In this document: in pieces, positions 17,044-25,994 of the stretch
How positions within the stretch are numbered: position 1 is the stretch's first letter
Layout: each line of letters opens with the position of its first letter
Assembly: GCA_910589115.1 (NCBI GenBank)
Contig: CAJUSB010000003.1
Coordinates: 1 to 64,000, forward strand
DNA: 64,000 nucleotides
Direction of reading: 5' to 3'
Source: an uncultured Clostridia bacterium
Lineage (GTDB): Bacteria > Bacillota > Clostridia > Oscillospirales > Butyricicoccaceae
Notes under the pieces: model-generated
Seen by the model: only the letters and a program-made list of their open reading frames with translations
Databases searched by the model: none
What the model was told of the DNA's origin: nothing
Position numbers and translations under genes: made by a program

Positions 17044-18954
17044 ATGTTGTTCCAGACAACCGAAGCTCACGAGGCGCTGCGCGCGAAAATCCGTGCCTTT
17101 GCAGAGACTGAGGTAAAGCCCCATGCATTCCTGATGGATAAGGAAAACCAGTTCCCGGCGGAGGCCGTCAAAAAACTGGGGGAAATGGGCCTTATGGGCA
17201 TTCCGTACCCGAAGGAGTACGGCGGTGCAGGCCTTGACGTCCTCAGCTACGCTATCGCTGTGGAAGAACTCTCCCGGGTAGACGGCGGCACGGGCGTCAT
17301 CCTGTCCGCGCATGTATCCCTGGGCACTTGGCCGATTGCATCCTTTGGCAATGAAGAACAGAAGAAAAAATATCTGGTCCCGCTTTGCAAAGGGGAAAAA
17401 ATCGGCGCATTTGGCCTGACCGAGCCCAACGCGGGTTCCGATGCGGGCGGAACCGAAACCACGGCGATTGACAAGGGTGATTACTGGCTGCTCAACGGCG
17501 GCAAGATTTTCATTACCAACGCGCCGAAAGCGGATACATATGTTGTCTTTGCTGTCACGACGCCGGATATCGGGACACGCGGCATTTCAGCCTTTATCGT
17601 TGAAAAGGGTTGGGAAGGCTTCACTTTTGGTGACCATTATGATAAAATGGGCATCCGTTCCTCATCAACGGCTGAACTGATCTTTAACGATGTAAAAGTA
17701 CCCAAGGAAAACCTGCTGGGCAAGGAAGGTCAGGGCTTCAAAATTGCAATGGCGACGCTTGACGGCGGACGTATTGGCATTGCCTCCCAGGCGCTGGGGA
17801 TCGCGCAGGGCGCATATGAAGCGGCGGTCGATTATGCGAAGGAACGCGTTCAGTTTGGCAAGCCGATAGGTTTTAACCAGGGAATTGGTTTCAAATTAGC
17901 GGATATGGCCACCAAACTGCGCTGTGCACGGTTCCTGGTCTATTCTGCGGCGGAAAAGAAGGAAGCGCACGAGCCTTACAGCACGGAAGCCGCAATGGCA
18001 AAGCTGTATGCATCAGAAATTGCGCTTGAGGTAACCAATGATGCGGTACAGATTTTCGGCGGCACCGGCTTCCTGAAGGGCATGGATGTTGAACGGATGT
18101 ACCGTGATGCAAAAATCACAACGATATACGAGGGCACCAGTGAAGTACAGCGCATGGTCATCGCGGCTGGCATCATGGGCAAGCCGCCGAAAAAGGAAGG
18201 CGGTTCTTCAAGCCGCGCCAAGAAGCCGGCACCGATTACCGGTGTGCGCAAGCACATGATCCTGAAAGACGGTTCCAGCGAGGACAAGGTCAATGCGCTT
18301 GTTGCGGCGCTGCAAAAGGACGGTCATGACTTTGCGGTCGGCATTCCGATTGACACGCCTATTTCGCAGGCTGAACGTGTTGTTTCTGCTGGCCAGGGCA
18401 TTGGCAGCAAGGAAAATATGAAACTGATTGAGGATCTTGCCAAGGCTGCTGGAGCGGCAATCGGTTCTTCCCGTCCGGTTGCAGAGACACTTCAATATGT
18501 TCCGTTGAATCGGTATGTAGGCATGTCAGGTCAGAAGTTCAAGGGCAATCTGTATATTGCGTGTGGTATTTCGGGTGCGATCCAGCATTTGAAAGGCATT
18601 AAGGATGCTTCGACCATTGTAGCGATCAACAAAAACGGAAATGCGCCGATTTTCAAGAATTGTGATTATGGTATTGTAGGCGATGTAAATGAGATTCTGC
18701 CGTTGCTGACCGCGGCGCTGGGCACAGAAGAGAAGCAGCCTGCACCGCCGATGGTTAAAATGAAGCGGCCGCCTGCGCCGCGTCCGGAGCCGATTGGCCC
18801 TCGTTATGTCTGCGGCGGCTGCGGCTACGAATACATTCCGGAGCTTGGCGACGAAGATGCAGAAATTGCACCGGGCACGCTGTTCTCCGCCCTGCCTGAC
18901 GAATGGGTCTGCCCCGAATGTGCCGAAGGCAAGGATCAATTCATCGAAGCCTGA
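17044..18954 (+). CDS. Acyl-CoA dehydrogenase / EtfA C-terminal / rubredoxin fusion
   Basis: A three-module redox protein of 636 residues. Residues about 1-380 are an acyl-CoA dehydrogenase with the FAD-site GLTEPNAGSDAGG and the catalytic-Glu segment IYEGTSEVQR. Residues about 430-560 are the FAD domain of electron transfer flavoprotein alpha (RVVSAGQGIG, the GSSRPVAE segment and CGISGAIQHLKG); the N-terminal EtfA domain and EtfB are absent. Residues about 585-636 are rubredoxin with Cys-x2-Cys-Gly and CPEC iron ligands. Electrons from acyl-CoA could pass flavin to flavin to iron within one chain. The flavodiiron protein encoded next is the obvious acceptor. The start has AAGGAGG upstream. 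Confidence 0.92.
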   Translation: MLFQTTEAHEALRAKIRAFAETEVKPHAFLMDKENQFPAEAVKKLGEMGLMGIPYPKEYGGAGLDVLSYAIAVEELSRVDGGTGVILSAHVSLGTWPIASFGNEEQKKKYLVPLCKGEKIGAFGLTEPNAGSDAGGTETTAIDKGDYWLLNGGKIFITNAPKADTYVVFAVTTPDIGTRGISAFIVEKGWEGFTFGDHYDKMGIRSSSTAELIFNDVKVPKENLLGKEGQGFKIAMATLDGGRIGIASQALGIAQGAYEAAVDYAKERVQFGKPIGFNQGIGFKLADMATKLRCARFLVYSAAEKKEAHEPYSTEAAMAKLYASEIALEVTNDAVQIFGGTGFLKGMDVERMYRDAKITTIYEGTSEVQRMVIAAGIMGKPPKKEGGSSSRAKKPAPITGVRKHMILKDGSSEDKVNALVAALQKDGHDFAVGIPIDTPISQAERVVSAGQGIGSKENMKLIEDLAKAAGAAIGSSRPVAETLQYVPLNRYVGMSGQKFKGNLYIACGISGAIQHLKGIKDASTIVAINKNGNAPIFKNCDYGIVGDVNEILPLLTAALGTEEKQPAPPMVKMKRPPAPRPEPIGPRYVCGGCGYEYIPELGDEDAEIAPGTLFSALPDEWVCPECAEGKDQFIEA

Positions 18955-18982
18955 CCCCTCTTACTGTGAAACTCCTGTGCAG

Positions 18983-19160
18983 CTTTCGCCCTCGCCGGGC
19001 GGGCCGCCTGCGCGGCGGGTGCCAAAGGGCGCTGCCCTCTGGACTCCCGGGATGCTGCGCATCCTCCCCTCGCCTGCGGGCGGGACGAAGGATGGCTGCG
19101 CTGCTTCCCCTGGCTGCACTGCTGGCCAGGCCGCCAAAAGGACGGCGGCCTGGCCGGGCT
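18983..19160. repeat. Dispersed hairpin repeat R3, copy a
   Basis: It contains GTGCCAAAGGGCGCTGCCCT with its partner CTCTGGACTCCCGG, GC-rich inverted arms, and a GGCCAGGCCGCC...GGCGGCCTGGCC hairpin. It lies between the dehydrogenase fusion and fprA. Long open frames over it are repeat artefacts. Confidence 0.75.
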
Positions 19161-19218
19161 TCTGCTTCACGCCTTGTTTTATTCTTTCTGTTTTATTTAA
19201 TTTTAAGGAGGATTTTAC

Positions 19219-20433
19219 ATGTATTGCGTACGCAATGTCACCGATGATCTGTACTGGGTAGGCGCAAACGATCACCGCCTCCACCTGTTCGAAAATATTC
19301 ATCCGATCCCGCGCGGCGTATCCTATAATGCTTATCTTTTGCTTGATGAAAAAACGGTTTTATTCGACACGGTTGACTGGTCTGCCTGCCGTCAGCTGCT
19401 CGAGAATGTGAATCATTTACTGGCGGACAAGCCGCTGGACTATCTGCTCATCAATCATATGGAGCCTGACCATGGTGCGTCGATTGAAGAAATTTTGCTG
19501 CGCTGGCCTGATGTCAAGGTGATCTCTACCGAAAAGGCATTCATGCTGATGCGCCAGTTCGGCTTCCATATTGATGGCCATGAGTTGATTACCGTGAAAG
19601 AAGGCGATACCTATAATTTCGGTAAGCATACGGTTACTTTCGTAGCGGCCCCGATGGTACACTGGCCTGAAGCAATGGTCACTTTTGATACGACGAACGG
19701 TGTCCTCTTTGCGGCAGATGCGTTTGGTTCTTTTGGCGCTCTGGACGGCAAGCTGTTTGCTGATGAAGTCAATTTTGACCGTGACTGGATTGACGATGCC
19801 CGTCGGTATCTGACCAACATTGTTGGCAAATACGGCCCGCACGTACAGCTGCTGCTGAAAAAGGCTTCTGGGATTTTGGATCAGATTAAATTTATTTGCC
19901 CGCTGCATGGTCCGGTCTGGCGCGAAAATCTGGGCTATTTCATTGATAAGTATGACAAGTGGAGCCGTTACGAACCCGAAGAACAGGGTGTACTGATTGC
20001 CTATGCTTCCATGTACGGCAATACGGAGGCTGCTGCACAGGCGCTTGCCTCCAAGCTGTGCGAAAAAGGGATGCATAATGTTTGGGTTTATGATGTATCC
20101 AACACGCATGTTTCCCAGTTGATTTCTGAGTCTTTCCGTCTGAGCCATATTGTGCTTGCTTCTGTAACCTATAATCTGGGTATTTATCCGGTAATGCACA
20201 ATTATCTGATGGATATGAAGGCATTGAATTTGCAGAACCGTACTTTTGCGATTATCGAAAACGGGTCATGGGCGATTAAATCGGGTGACCTCATGCAGAA
20301 ATTCATCGAAAATGATCTCAAGAATATGACGGTATTGAACGACCGCCTTACGATGGCTTCTTCGCTCCACAGCGATAAGGCCGCTGACCTTGATGCACTG
20401 GCAGATTCCATCATTGAATCCATGAAAAAGTAA
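19219..20433 (+). CDS. fprA: Flavodiiron protein (FprA-type oxygen/NO reductase)
   Basis: Reduces oxygen to water, or nitric oxide, with electrons from rubredoxin, in the cytoplasm. It has 404 residues: a metallo-beta-lactamase-like diiron domain with HMEPDHGAS, VHWPEAM, FAADAFGS and CPLHGPVW ligand segments, then a flavodoxin domain from about 255 with the FMN loop YASMYGNTE. AAGGAGG precedes the ATG. It lies downstream of the rubredoxin-containing dehydrogenase, separated only by an R3 repeat, which suggests they form one oxygen-scavenging pathway. Confidence 0.95.
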   Translation: MYCVRNVTDDLYWVGANDHRLHLFENIHPIPRGVSYNAYLLLDEKTVLFDTVDWSACRQLLENVNHLLADKPLDYLLINHMEPDHGASIEEILLRWPDVKVISTEKAFMLMRQFGFHIDGHELITVKEGDTYNFGKHTVTFVAAPMVHWPEAMVTFDTTNGVLFAADAFGSFGALDGKLFADEVNFDRDWIDDARRYLTNIVGKYGPHVQLLLKKASGILDQIKFICPLHGPVWRENLGYFIDKYDKWSRYEPEEQGVLIAYASMYGNTEAAAQALASKLCEKGMHNVWVYDVSNTHVSQLISESFRLSHIVLASVTYNLGIYPVMHNYLMDMKALNLQNRTFAIIENGSWAIKSGDLMQKFIENDLKNMTVLNDRLTMASSLHSDKAADLDALADSIIESMKK

Positions 20434-20445
20434 CTGCATATTTAT

Positions 20446-20469
20446 GGGGCCGGGCTTTTGCCCGGCCCC
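20446..20469 (+). terminator. Hairpin terminator of fprA
   Basis: GGGGCCGGGC (20446-20455) pairs with GCCCGGCCCC (20460-20469) around TTTT. The following sequence ATTTCCC is only weakly T-rich. Confidence 0.65.
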
Positions 20470-20517
20470 ATTTCCCTACCGCATGATAAATGACGGAAAA
20501 GGCAGCACTTAAAAATA

Positions 20518-20554
20518 CCCCCTAAGCAGATTTTAGCCTTGTCTGCTTAGGGGG
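20518..20554 (-). terminator. Terminator of pyrE
   Basis: A 13-base perfect stem (CCCCCTAAGCAGA / TCTGCTTAGGGGG). On the minus strand it is followed by TATTTTTAAG, fitting the end of pyrE; it could also stop read-through from fprA. Confidence 0.8.
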
Positions 20555-20628
20555 ATTATATCAGAATCCTGATCTTTTATCACGTTTCAATTCTAACATT
20601 TTTATCAAAGGAAGGGAGGGCTATTTCC

Positions 20629-21291
20629 TTAAAAGACGCAGTATTGCGCCATATATGCCTCCATCAGCGGCAGAATATCACCATAGCTCCCCTGTTCACG
20701 AAGATATTCACAAATATCCTGTACTGTAATCAGCGCATGTACTTGAATGCCGAATTCCTCTCCGACCTCCATGATTGCGGTTTTTCCGGGCACTTGCCCT
20801 ACCTCACAGCGGTTCACCGAAATAAACATATCCGTTACCTTTACATCCGCACATGCCGTCAGGACAGGCATCGTTTCACGGATTGCCGTACCGGCGGTAA
20901 TCACGTCCTCAATAATGATGATACGGTCACCGTCCTTGGGCTTATAACCGATGATAGAACCCCCTTCCCCATGATCCTTTACCTCTTTGCGGTTAAAGAA
21001 AAACGGCTTATCAATGCCATGGGTACGGGCCAGCGCACCGGCTGCCGAAGTAACAAGCGGAATCCCTTTATATGCAGGGCCAAACATTGCGTCAAAGTTT
21101 TCGCCGACCGTCTCCTGAATCAGTGCGGCATAAAATTCACCGAGTCGGGAATTTTGCAGCCCAGTCCGATAATTGCCCGTATTGACAAAATAAGGGGTTT
21201 GACGGCCGCTTTTAGTGACAAAGCTGCCAAAGCGGAGCACATCTGCCTGCATCATAAACTCAATAAATTCTTTTTTGGCTGCGCAAAGCAT
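20629..21291 (-). CDS. pyrE: Orotate phosphoribosyltransferase
   Basis: Joins orotate to phosphoribosyl pyrophosphate to give orotidine 5'-phosphate in pyrimidine synthesis. The 220-residue protein has the PRPP-binding loop IIIIEDVITAGTA, the FGPAYKGIPL segment, and the FVTKSGRQTPYFVNTG opening usual in the clostridial form. The frame is open to 21357, but ATG 21291 has AAGGATGG upstream and gives the standard length. No other pyrimidine gene lies nearby. A likely promoter is at 21432-21460. Confidence 0.95.
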   Translation of the reverse strand: MLCAAKKEFIEFMMQADVLRFGSFVTKSGRQTPYFVNTGNYRTGLQNSRLGEFYAALIQETVGENFDAMFGPAYKGIPLVTSAAGALARTHGIDKPFFFNRKEVKDHGEGGSIIGYKPKDGDRIIIIEDVITAGTAIRETMPVLTACADVKVTDMFISVNRCEVGQVPGKTAIMEVGEEFGIQVHALITVQDICEYLREQGSYGDILPLMEAYMAQYCVF

Positions 21292-21431
21292 AATAATCCA
21301 TCCTTTTTCATTGATTGGCAATACCGGGATATCTGAAAAATCAATCATGCCGGTCATAGATGATTCTTAAAACAGCCCTTGTGCCTGTTCAAACACCGCC
21401 GGACAATCTGCCAAAGGTTCTAAACAGATTT

Positions 21432-21460
21432 ATTATAACATAACCGCATGTGCAGGGCAA
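21432..21460 (-). promoter_or_regulatory. Probable promoter of pyrE
   Basis: On the minus strand TTGCCC (21455-21460), 17 bases, TATAAT (21432-21437). Confidence 0.5.
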
Positions 21461-21494
21461 GCAAAAGCCCAAAATAAGCGGCAAAAATATGCCG

Positions 21495-22262
21495 TTATCC
21501 CAACAGCAGCACGGCTGCGCCGATCACCAGCAAAATAACGCCGGTTACACGGTTAAGCGTTTTCGTTTGTGCGCGGTTCGCAATGACGGCTGCAATCCGC
21601 GCCCAGATAAGCGTAAAAAATACGCATAGTGCCAGTGTAGCCAGGTCCGGCAGTCCGCCGATTGCAAAGTGGCTGACCGCGCCGGTCAGTGCCGTAAACG
21701 CCATAATAAAAACACTTGTCCCAACCGCACATTTCAGCTCATATCCCAATGCACTTGTCAACACGAGAAGCATCATCATACCGCCGCCTGCGCCTACGAA
21801 TCCACAGATAAAACCAATCAGCACACCGCAGAACACCGATTTTATCAAACGTTCCTTTTGAGGGACAGCTTCCATGGTTTCCCGCGTTGTCATAACAGGA
21901 CGGGCAATAAATTTTACACCCAAAAGCATCGTCATGCAGACTGAAAAGCTGCCCATTGTCGCGTTTGGCAGCAGGCTCGCTGCATAGCTGCCTACCATGG
22001 TAAACAGCAGGACGAACAGCATCATAACCACACCATTTTTGATGTCAATATTCCGGTTCTTTTTATAGGTCCATGCGCTGACTGCGCTTGCCAGAACGTC
22101 ACTTGCAAGGCTGATTCCTACAGCGGAATACGCTGGCAAGTCCAAGAAGGTGATTAAAACGGGACTAATCACAGCGGCTGCACTCATTCCTGCAAAGCCG
22201 GTCCCAATTCCCGCCCCGGCCCCGGCTAATAAGCAAACCAGTATTTTTGTCACAAGCTGCAT
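21495..22262 (-). CDS. TSUP (TauE/SafE) family membrane transporter
   Basis: Predicted exporter of small sulfur-containing or organic anions. It has 255 residues with about eight hydrophobic segments arranged in two repeats, each opening with the family's glycine-rich motif (GIGTGFAGMSAA near 17 and GFVGAGGGMM near 148). Its start overlaps the MarR gene by 13 bases, so the regulator probably controls it. The substrate is not readable. Confidence 0.87.
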   Translation of the reverse strand: MQLVTKILVCLLAGAGAGIGTGFAGMSAAAVISPVLITFLDLPAYSAVGISLASDVLASAVSAWTYKKNRNIDIKNGVVMMLFVLLFTMVGSYAASLLPNATMGSFSVCMTMLLGVKFIARPVMTTRETMEAVPQKERLIKSVFCGVLIGFICGFVGAGGGMMMLLVLTSALGYELKCAVGTSVFIMAFTALTGAVSHFAIGGLPDLATLALCVFFTLIWARIAAVIANRAQTKTLNRVTGVILLVIGAAVLLLG

Positions 22263-22693
22263 GGCAACCCCTCCTGAACCACTTCACGCGCGTGCGCACA
22301 AATCCGCTGAAAAATAAGCTGTGTCAGCGCAAATTCAGATTGGGAAAAATCAGCGAACAGGATTTTTCCGAACTGCTCCTGTGCGGCGCGTCCTTCCTCA
22401 ACAACCGGGCCGGAAGACGGCAGCAGACGCAGATGGATTGACTTCCGGTTCCCCTCCCGGTAGAAGGTTTCGAGCATCTCCCGTGCCGCCAGGCTTTTCA
22501 GCGCCGCAGAGACGTGCGATTTGGTAAACCGGCGCAGCCGGACAATATCCGATGCAGTATCATATTCAGAATTATTCGCCAAAAACATCAGAACATCAAA
22601 TTCCATCTGCGTTAGTCCAAACTGCCTGCATACCGGCTTGACACAAACGGTGTAGGCAGATTTCAAAAGATTCAGGTTTTCAAAAATCTGCAT
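22250..22693 (-). CDS. MarR family transcriptional regulator
   Basis: A 147-residue winged-helix repressor with the MarR core (QFGLTQMEFDVLMFL, a recognition-helix segment RRFTKSHVSAALKSLA and a wing with FYREGNRKSIHLRL). It is the first gene of a two-gene transcript with the TSUP transporter and is divergent from a MATE pump, so it may control both. Its own promoter contains a palindrome over the -35 box (22749-22774). The ligand is unknown. Confidence 0.9.
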   Translation of the reverse strand: MQIFENLNLLKSAYTVCVKPVCRQFGLTQMEFDVLMFLANNSEYDTASDIVRLRRFTKSHVSAALKSLAAREMLETFYREGNRKSIHLRLLPSSGPVVEEGRAAQEQFGKILFADFSQSEFALTQLIFQRICAHAREVVQEGLPCSL

Positions 22694-22728
22694 ATCAGCG
22701 CCCTCTTTTTATCGTTCTGTTTAGAACA

Positions 22729-22774
22729 ACTATAGCGCTAAATATGACTTTTGTCAAGTCCTTTTGTGACAAAA
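22729..22774 (-). promoter_or_regulatory. MarR operon promoter with operator-like palindrome
   Basis: On the minus strand TTGACA (22752-22757), 17 bases, TATAGT (22729-22734). A perfect inverted repeat TTTTGTCA-N10-TGACAAAA (22749-22774) covers the -35 box, as expected for an autoregulating repressor. Confidence 0.7.
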
Positions 22775-22806
22775 ATACAATTATCCCCTCTCCCTCAAAA
22801 TTATGA

Positions 22807-22835
22807 TTGAAAAAGGTGCTGGAGTGCGATATAAT
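22807..22835 (+). promoter_or_regulatory. Promoter of the MATE gene
   Basis: TTGAAA (22807-22812), 17 bases, perfect TATAAT (22830-22835), 39 bases before the ATG. Confidence 0.72.
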
Positions 22836-22874
22836 GATTATTAAACCATTTATCACGCAAAAAGAGGGATTCGT

Positions 22875-24248
22875 ATGGATAATCAGGAAAAAATCAGGCT
22901 TTTTGAAGAAACGCCCGTCCCAAAAGCGGTTATGACAATGGCAATTCCGACCATTATCAGCTCATTGGTTATGGTGATTTATAATCTGGCAGATACCTAT
23001 TTTGTCGGAATGCTGAATGACCCTGTACAAAATGCAGCGGTCACGCTGGCAGCCCCTGTACTGCTGGCCTTCAATGCTGTGAACAATCTGTTTGGTGTAG
23101 GCACCTCCAGTATGATGAGCCGTGCTCTCGGTCAGAAGGATTACGACACGGTGCAGCGCAGCTCGGCCTTTGGATTTTATTGTTCGCTCATCAGCGGCAT
23201 CCTGTTTTCCATTGTGTTTACAGCCCTTCGCGGGCCGCTTCTGACGATTCTGGGTGCTGACAGCATCACCCGTGCTGCAACCAGCGAATACCTGAAATGG
23301 ACTGTTACCTGTGGTGCGGCTCCGGCAATCCTCAATGTGGTATTAGCCTATCTGGTACGCGCGGAAGGTGCCTCCCTGCACGCCAGCGTTGGAACAATGA
23401 GCGGCTGCCTGTTAAATATCGTGCTTGACCCGATTTTTATTCTGCCGTGGGGGCTGGATCTCGGAGCAGCAGGTGCCGGACTGGCTACCTTCCTTTCAAA
23501 CTGCTTTGCCTGCCTGTATTTCTTTGTGCTCCTGTTCAAAAAACGCGGTAATACCTATGTTTGCATATATCCGTCTATGGCCCGTGCCAAGCCTGCGGTC
23601 ATTGCTGGCATCTGCGGTGTCGGCATCCCCTCCGCCATCCAGAACCTGCTGAATGTGACCAGCATGACGGTACTCAACAATTTCACTTCGGTGTTTGGCT
23701 CGGATGCAGTTGCAGCAATGGGCATCTCACAAAAAATCAACATGGTACCTCTGTATATTGCATTGGGTATCTCGCAGGGGATCATGCCACTCATCAGCTA
23801 CTGCTACGGCAGCGGGAACGCAAAGCGCCTAAAGGATGTCCTCTTCTTCTCTGTACGGATTGCGATTTCCTTTATGATCGTTGCGGCAGCGGGCTTCTAT
23901 TTCGGTGCAGATACGCTGATTTCTATGTTCATGAAAAATGAATCCATCGTTGCATACGGTGGAAAATTCCTGCACGGGATGTGCCTTGCACTGCCTTTCC
24001 TTTGTATGGATTTTCTGGCAGTTGGCGTTTTCCAGGCCTGCGGCATGGGACGGAAAGCATTGGTTTTCGCAGTCCTTCGTAAAATCATACTTGAAATCCC
24101 GGCATTGTATCTGCTGAACCTGATTTGGCCGCTGTACGGGCTGGCCTATGCGCAGACGGCTGCCGAGATCGTCCTCAGCATTGCAGCAGTGGTCGTGCTG
24201 TTCCGCCTTTTCCGTCAGCTCGACGCACGAAAACAGCCTGCAAAATAA
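22875..24248 (+). CDS. MATE family multidrug/Na+ antiporter
   Basis: Integral membrane efflux protein of 457 residues with twelve hydrophobic segments in two halves. It opens with the MATE signature region (FEETPVPKAVMTMAIPTI, YNLADTYFVG), and the second half repeats the pattern. Such proteins swap Na+ or H+ for drugs or metabolites. It is divergent from the MarR/TSUP pair and may share its control. AGAGGG precedes the ATG. Confidence 0.93.
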   Translation: MDNQEKIRLFEETPVPKAVMTMAIPTIISSLVMVIYNLADTYFVGMLNDPVQNAAVTLAAPVLLAFNAVNNLFGVGTSSMMSRALGQKDYDTVQRSSAFGFYCSLISGILFSIVFTALRGPLLTILGADSITRAATSEYLKWTVTCGAAPAILNVVLAYLVRAEGASLHASVGTMSGCLLNIVLDPIFILPWGLDLGAAGAGLATFLSNCFACLYFFVLLFKKRGNTYVCIYPSMARAKPAVIAGICGVGIPSAIQNLLNVTSMTVLNNFTSVFGSDAVAAMGISQKINMVPLYIALGISQGIMPLISYCYGSGNAKRLKDVLFFSVRIAISFMIVAAAGFYFGADTLISMFMKNESIVAYGGKFLHGMCLALPFLCMDFLAVGVFQACGMGRKALVFAVLRKIILEIPALYLLNLIWPLYGLAYAQTAAEIVLSIAAVVVLFRLFRQLDARKQPAK

Positions 24249-24336
24249 AACGGCCGCTACGGCGGCTTTACTCACGTACAAAATACCGCAGTCACCCCTT
24301 CTTCCCGCTTTCCTTTTGGCGGGAAGAAGCCACCAG

Positions 24337-24465
24337 CCCCCGTCCCGCCCGCAGGCGAGGGAAGGGAGTCCAGAGGGACAAGTCCCTCTGGCGCCGTCTG
24401 CGGAAGACCGCCCGCCGCGCAGGCGAAGCAAACGAGCACCTCCGCACTTACAAAATATAATGCGC
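24337..24465. repeat. Dispersed hairpin repeat R1, copy c
   Basis: Near-complete R1 unit: CGTCCCGCCCGCAGGCGAGG, GGGAGTCCAGAGGGACAAG with its palindromic partner, and the CCGCCCGCCGCGCAGG hairpin. It fills the gap between the MATE and AI-2E-type genes. Confidence 0.87.
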
Positions 24466-24572
24466 ACCTGCGAAAAATTTACAATTTTGTGACAGTTTTC
24501 CGAAGTTCCTGTGCTATAATAGTCCCATTACAAAACGCTGGCTGTCGAAAAGCCATGGGAAGGAAGTCCATC

Positions 24573-25715
24573 ATGGAAATCAATCGTAAAAATTTGCACA
24601 CAATTCTATGGCTGATCGTATTCGGCACGGTGTTTTATACGGCCATACAGCATCTTGAAATGACATATTTGATTAGCGTTATGAAGCCCTTTCTGTTGGG
24701 TGCAGGCATTGCTTTTGTACTCAATGTCCCAATGCGGGCGATTGAACGCTGCCTAGCCGTTCCCAAAAGCAAGATGCCCCCTGCCCTGCGCCGGATTATA
24801 AGTCTGCTCCTCACTTTTGCGCTGTTTGTCGGCGTAGTGCTGATTGTATGCCTGATGATTGTCCCGGAGATTGGACGCTCTGCACGGACGCTTGGTGGCT
24901 ATTTGTCTAATTTTTACGACCAGATCATTCCTTATATCAATGAGATAGCTTCCCTTTTCCCGGAGCTTACCGACCTCAGCAAAACTTGGGAAAGCATTGA
25001 CTGGCCGGAAACCCTGCGCCAGATTTCATCCTTCCTGTGGAATTTCCTCTGGAACGGCGGACTGATTGACAACACCTTTGGAGCCGCCGCTACACTGATT
25101 TCGGCGCTTGCAAATTTCTTTATTGGGCTTATTTTTGCAATTTATCTGTTACTGATGAAGGAAACGCTTGCTCGGCAGCTGAAACGCCTTTGCTATGCGT
25201 ACCTCCCCGAAGCCCTGGCCGACAATGTGACCGAAATCTGCCGCATGACAGATGATACTTTTTCACATTTTCTTTCCGGGCAGTGTGTCGAAGCTGTTAT
25301 TCTCGGCACGATGTTCTTTATTGTCATGACCCTTGGGCGTTTCCCCTATGCCCTGATGATTTCCGTCCTGATTGCAGTAACAGCGCTTATTCCGCTGTTT
25401 GGCGCTTTTATCGGCTGCGTAGTCGGCGCGTTCCTGATCCTGATTGTTTCGCCGATGAAAGCGGTCTGGTTCCTGGTTATTTTCCTGATTTTACAGCAGC
25501 TTGAAGGCAACTTAGTCTATCCGCGTGTTGTTGGCAGTTCTGTCGGACTGCCGTCTATCTGGGTGTTGGCTGCTGTGACGATTGGAGCAAGCACATTAGG
25601 CGTTGCCGGTATGTTCATTGCAATTCCGTTATTTTCCGTCATTTATCAAGTCCTTCGGAAGGACAGCGCCAGACGCGTCCGAGAGAAAAAAATTCCTCCC
25701 GACAAGCTCGCATAA
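24573..25715 (+). CDS. AI-2E family (PerM-like) membrane protein
   Basis: It has 380 residues with about eight hydrophobic segments and a longer soluble loop (about 120-190), ending with the family segment LEGNLVYPRVVGSSVGLP near 330. Family members have been linked to autoinducer-2 export, Na+/H+ antiport or unknown roles, so no substrate is assigned. The frame is open from 24489, but ATG 24573 follows GGGAAGGAAG and gives the expected membrane start. A TATAAT box at 24515-24520 may be its promoter. A strong terminator follows. Confidence 0.88.
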   Translation: MEINRKNLHTILWLIVFGTVFYTAIQHLEMTYLISVMKPFLLGAGIAFVLNVPMRAIERCLAVPKSKMPPALRRIISLLLTFALFVGVVLIVCLMIVPEIGRSARTLGGYLSNFYDQIIPYINEIASLFPELTDLSKTWESIDWPETLRQISSFLWNFLWNGGLIDNTFGAAATLISALANFFIGLIFAIYLLLMKETLARQLKRLCYAYLPEALADNVTEICRMTDDTFSHFLSGQCVEAVILGTMFFIVMTLGRFPYALMISVLIAVTALIPLFGAFIGCVVGAFLILIVSPMKAVWFLVIFLILQQLEGNLVYPRVVGSSVGLPSIWVLAAVTIGASTLGVAGMFIAIPLFSVIYQVLRKDSARRVREKKIPPDKLA

Positions 25716-25725
25716 AAAAACATTT

Positions 25726-25763
25726 GCCGCCGCATTCCCGTATTGGAATGCGGCGGCATTTTT
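25726..25763 (+). terminator. Intrinsic terminator
   Basis: A 13-base perfect stem GCCGCCGCATTCC / GGAATGCGGCGGC (25726-25738 and 25745-25757) followed by ATTTTTA. Confidence 0.92.
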
Positions 25764-25800
25764 ACGCCTTGTGAATGCGGAACCTTTGCATCGGTGTCCT

Positions 25801-25948
25801 GCGCGGACAGCGGCAGGGCTCTGCCCTGCACCCGCAATTTTTTCGAGAAAAAATTGAGTAAAAGCTTCTTTTCGCTGCGGCGGGGAATGGGTGCGGTTAC
25901 AGCTGTATATACATACTACCCCGCCCGCCAAAAGGACGGCGGGCGGGG
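25801..25948. repeat. Dispersed hairpin repeat R2, copy a
   Basis: About 148 bases closely matching 58561-58708. Order: GCAGGGCTCTGCCCTGC palindrome, CACCCGC, a TTTTTTCGAGAAAAAA palindrome, CGCTGCGGCGGGGA, and a closing CCCGCCCGCC...GGCGGGCGGGG hairpin. Confidence 0.85.
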
Positions 25949-25994
25949 TGGGAAGCTGCAGCGATTTTTCCGCAGTACAAGTAATAATTTGGGG

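Noticed and set aside
18794..19261. Plus-strand frames of 114-155 codons after the dehydrogenase fusion
   Set aside because: They overlap the rubredoxin-coding end in another frame and the R3 repeat.
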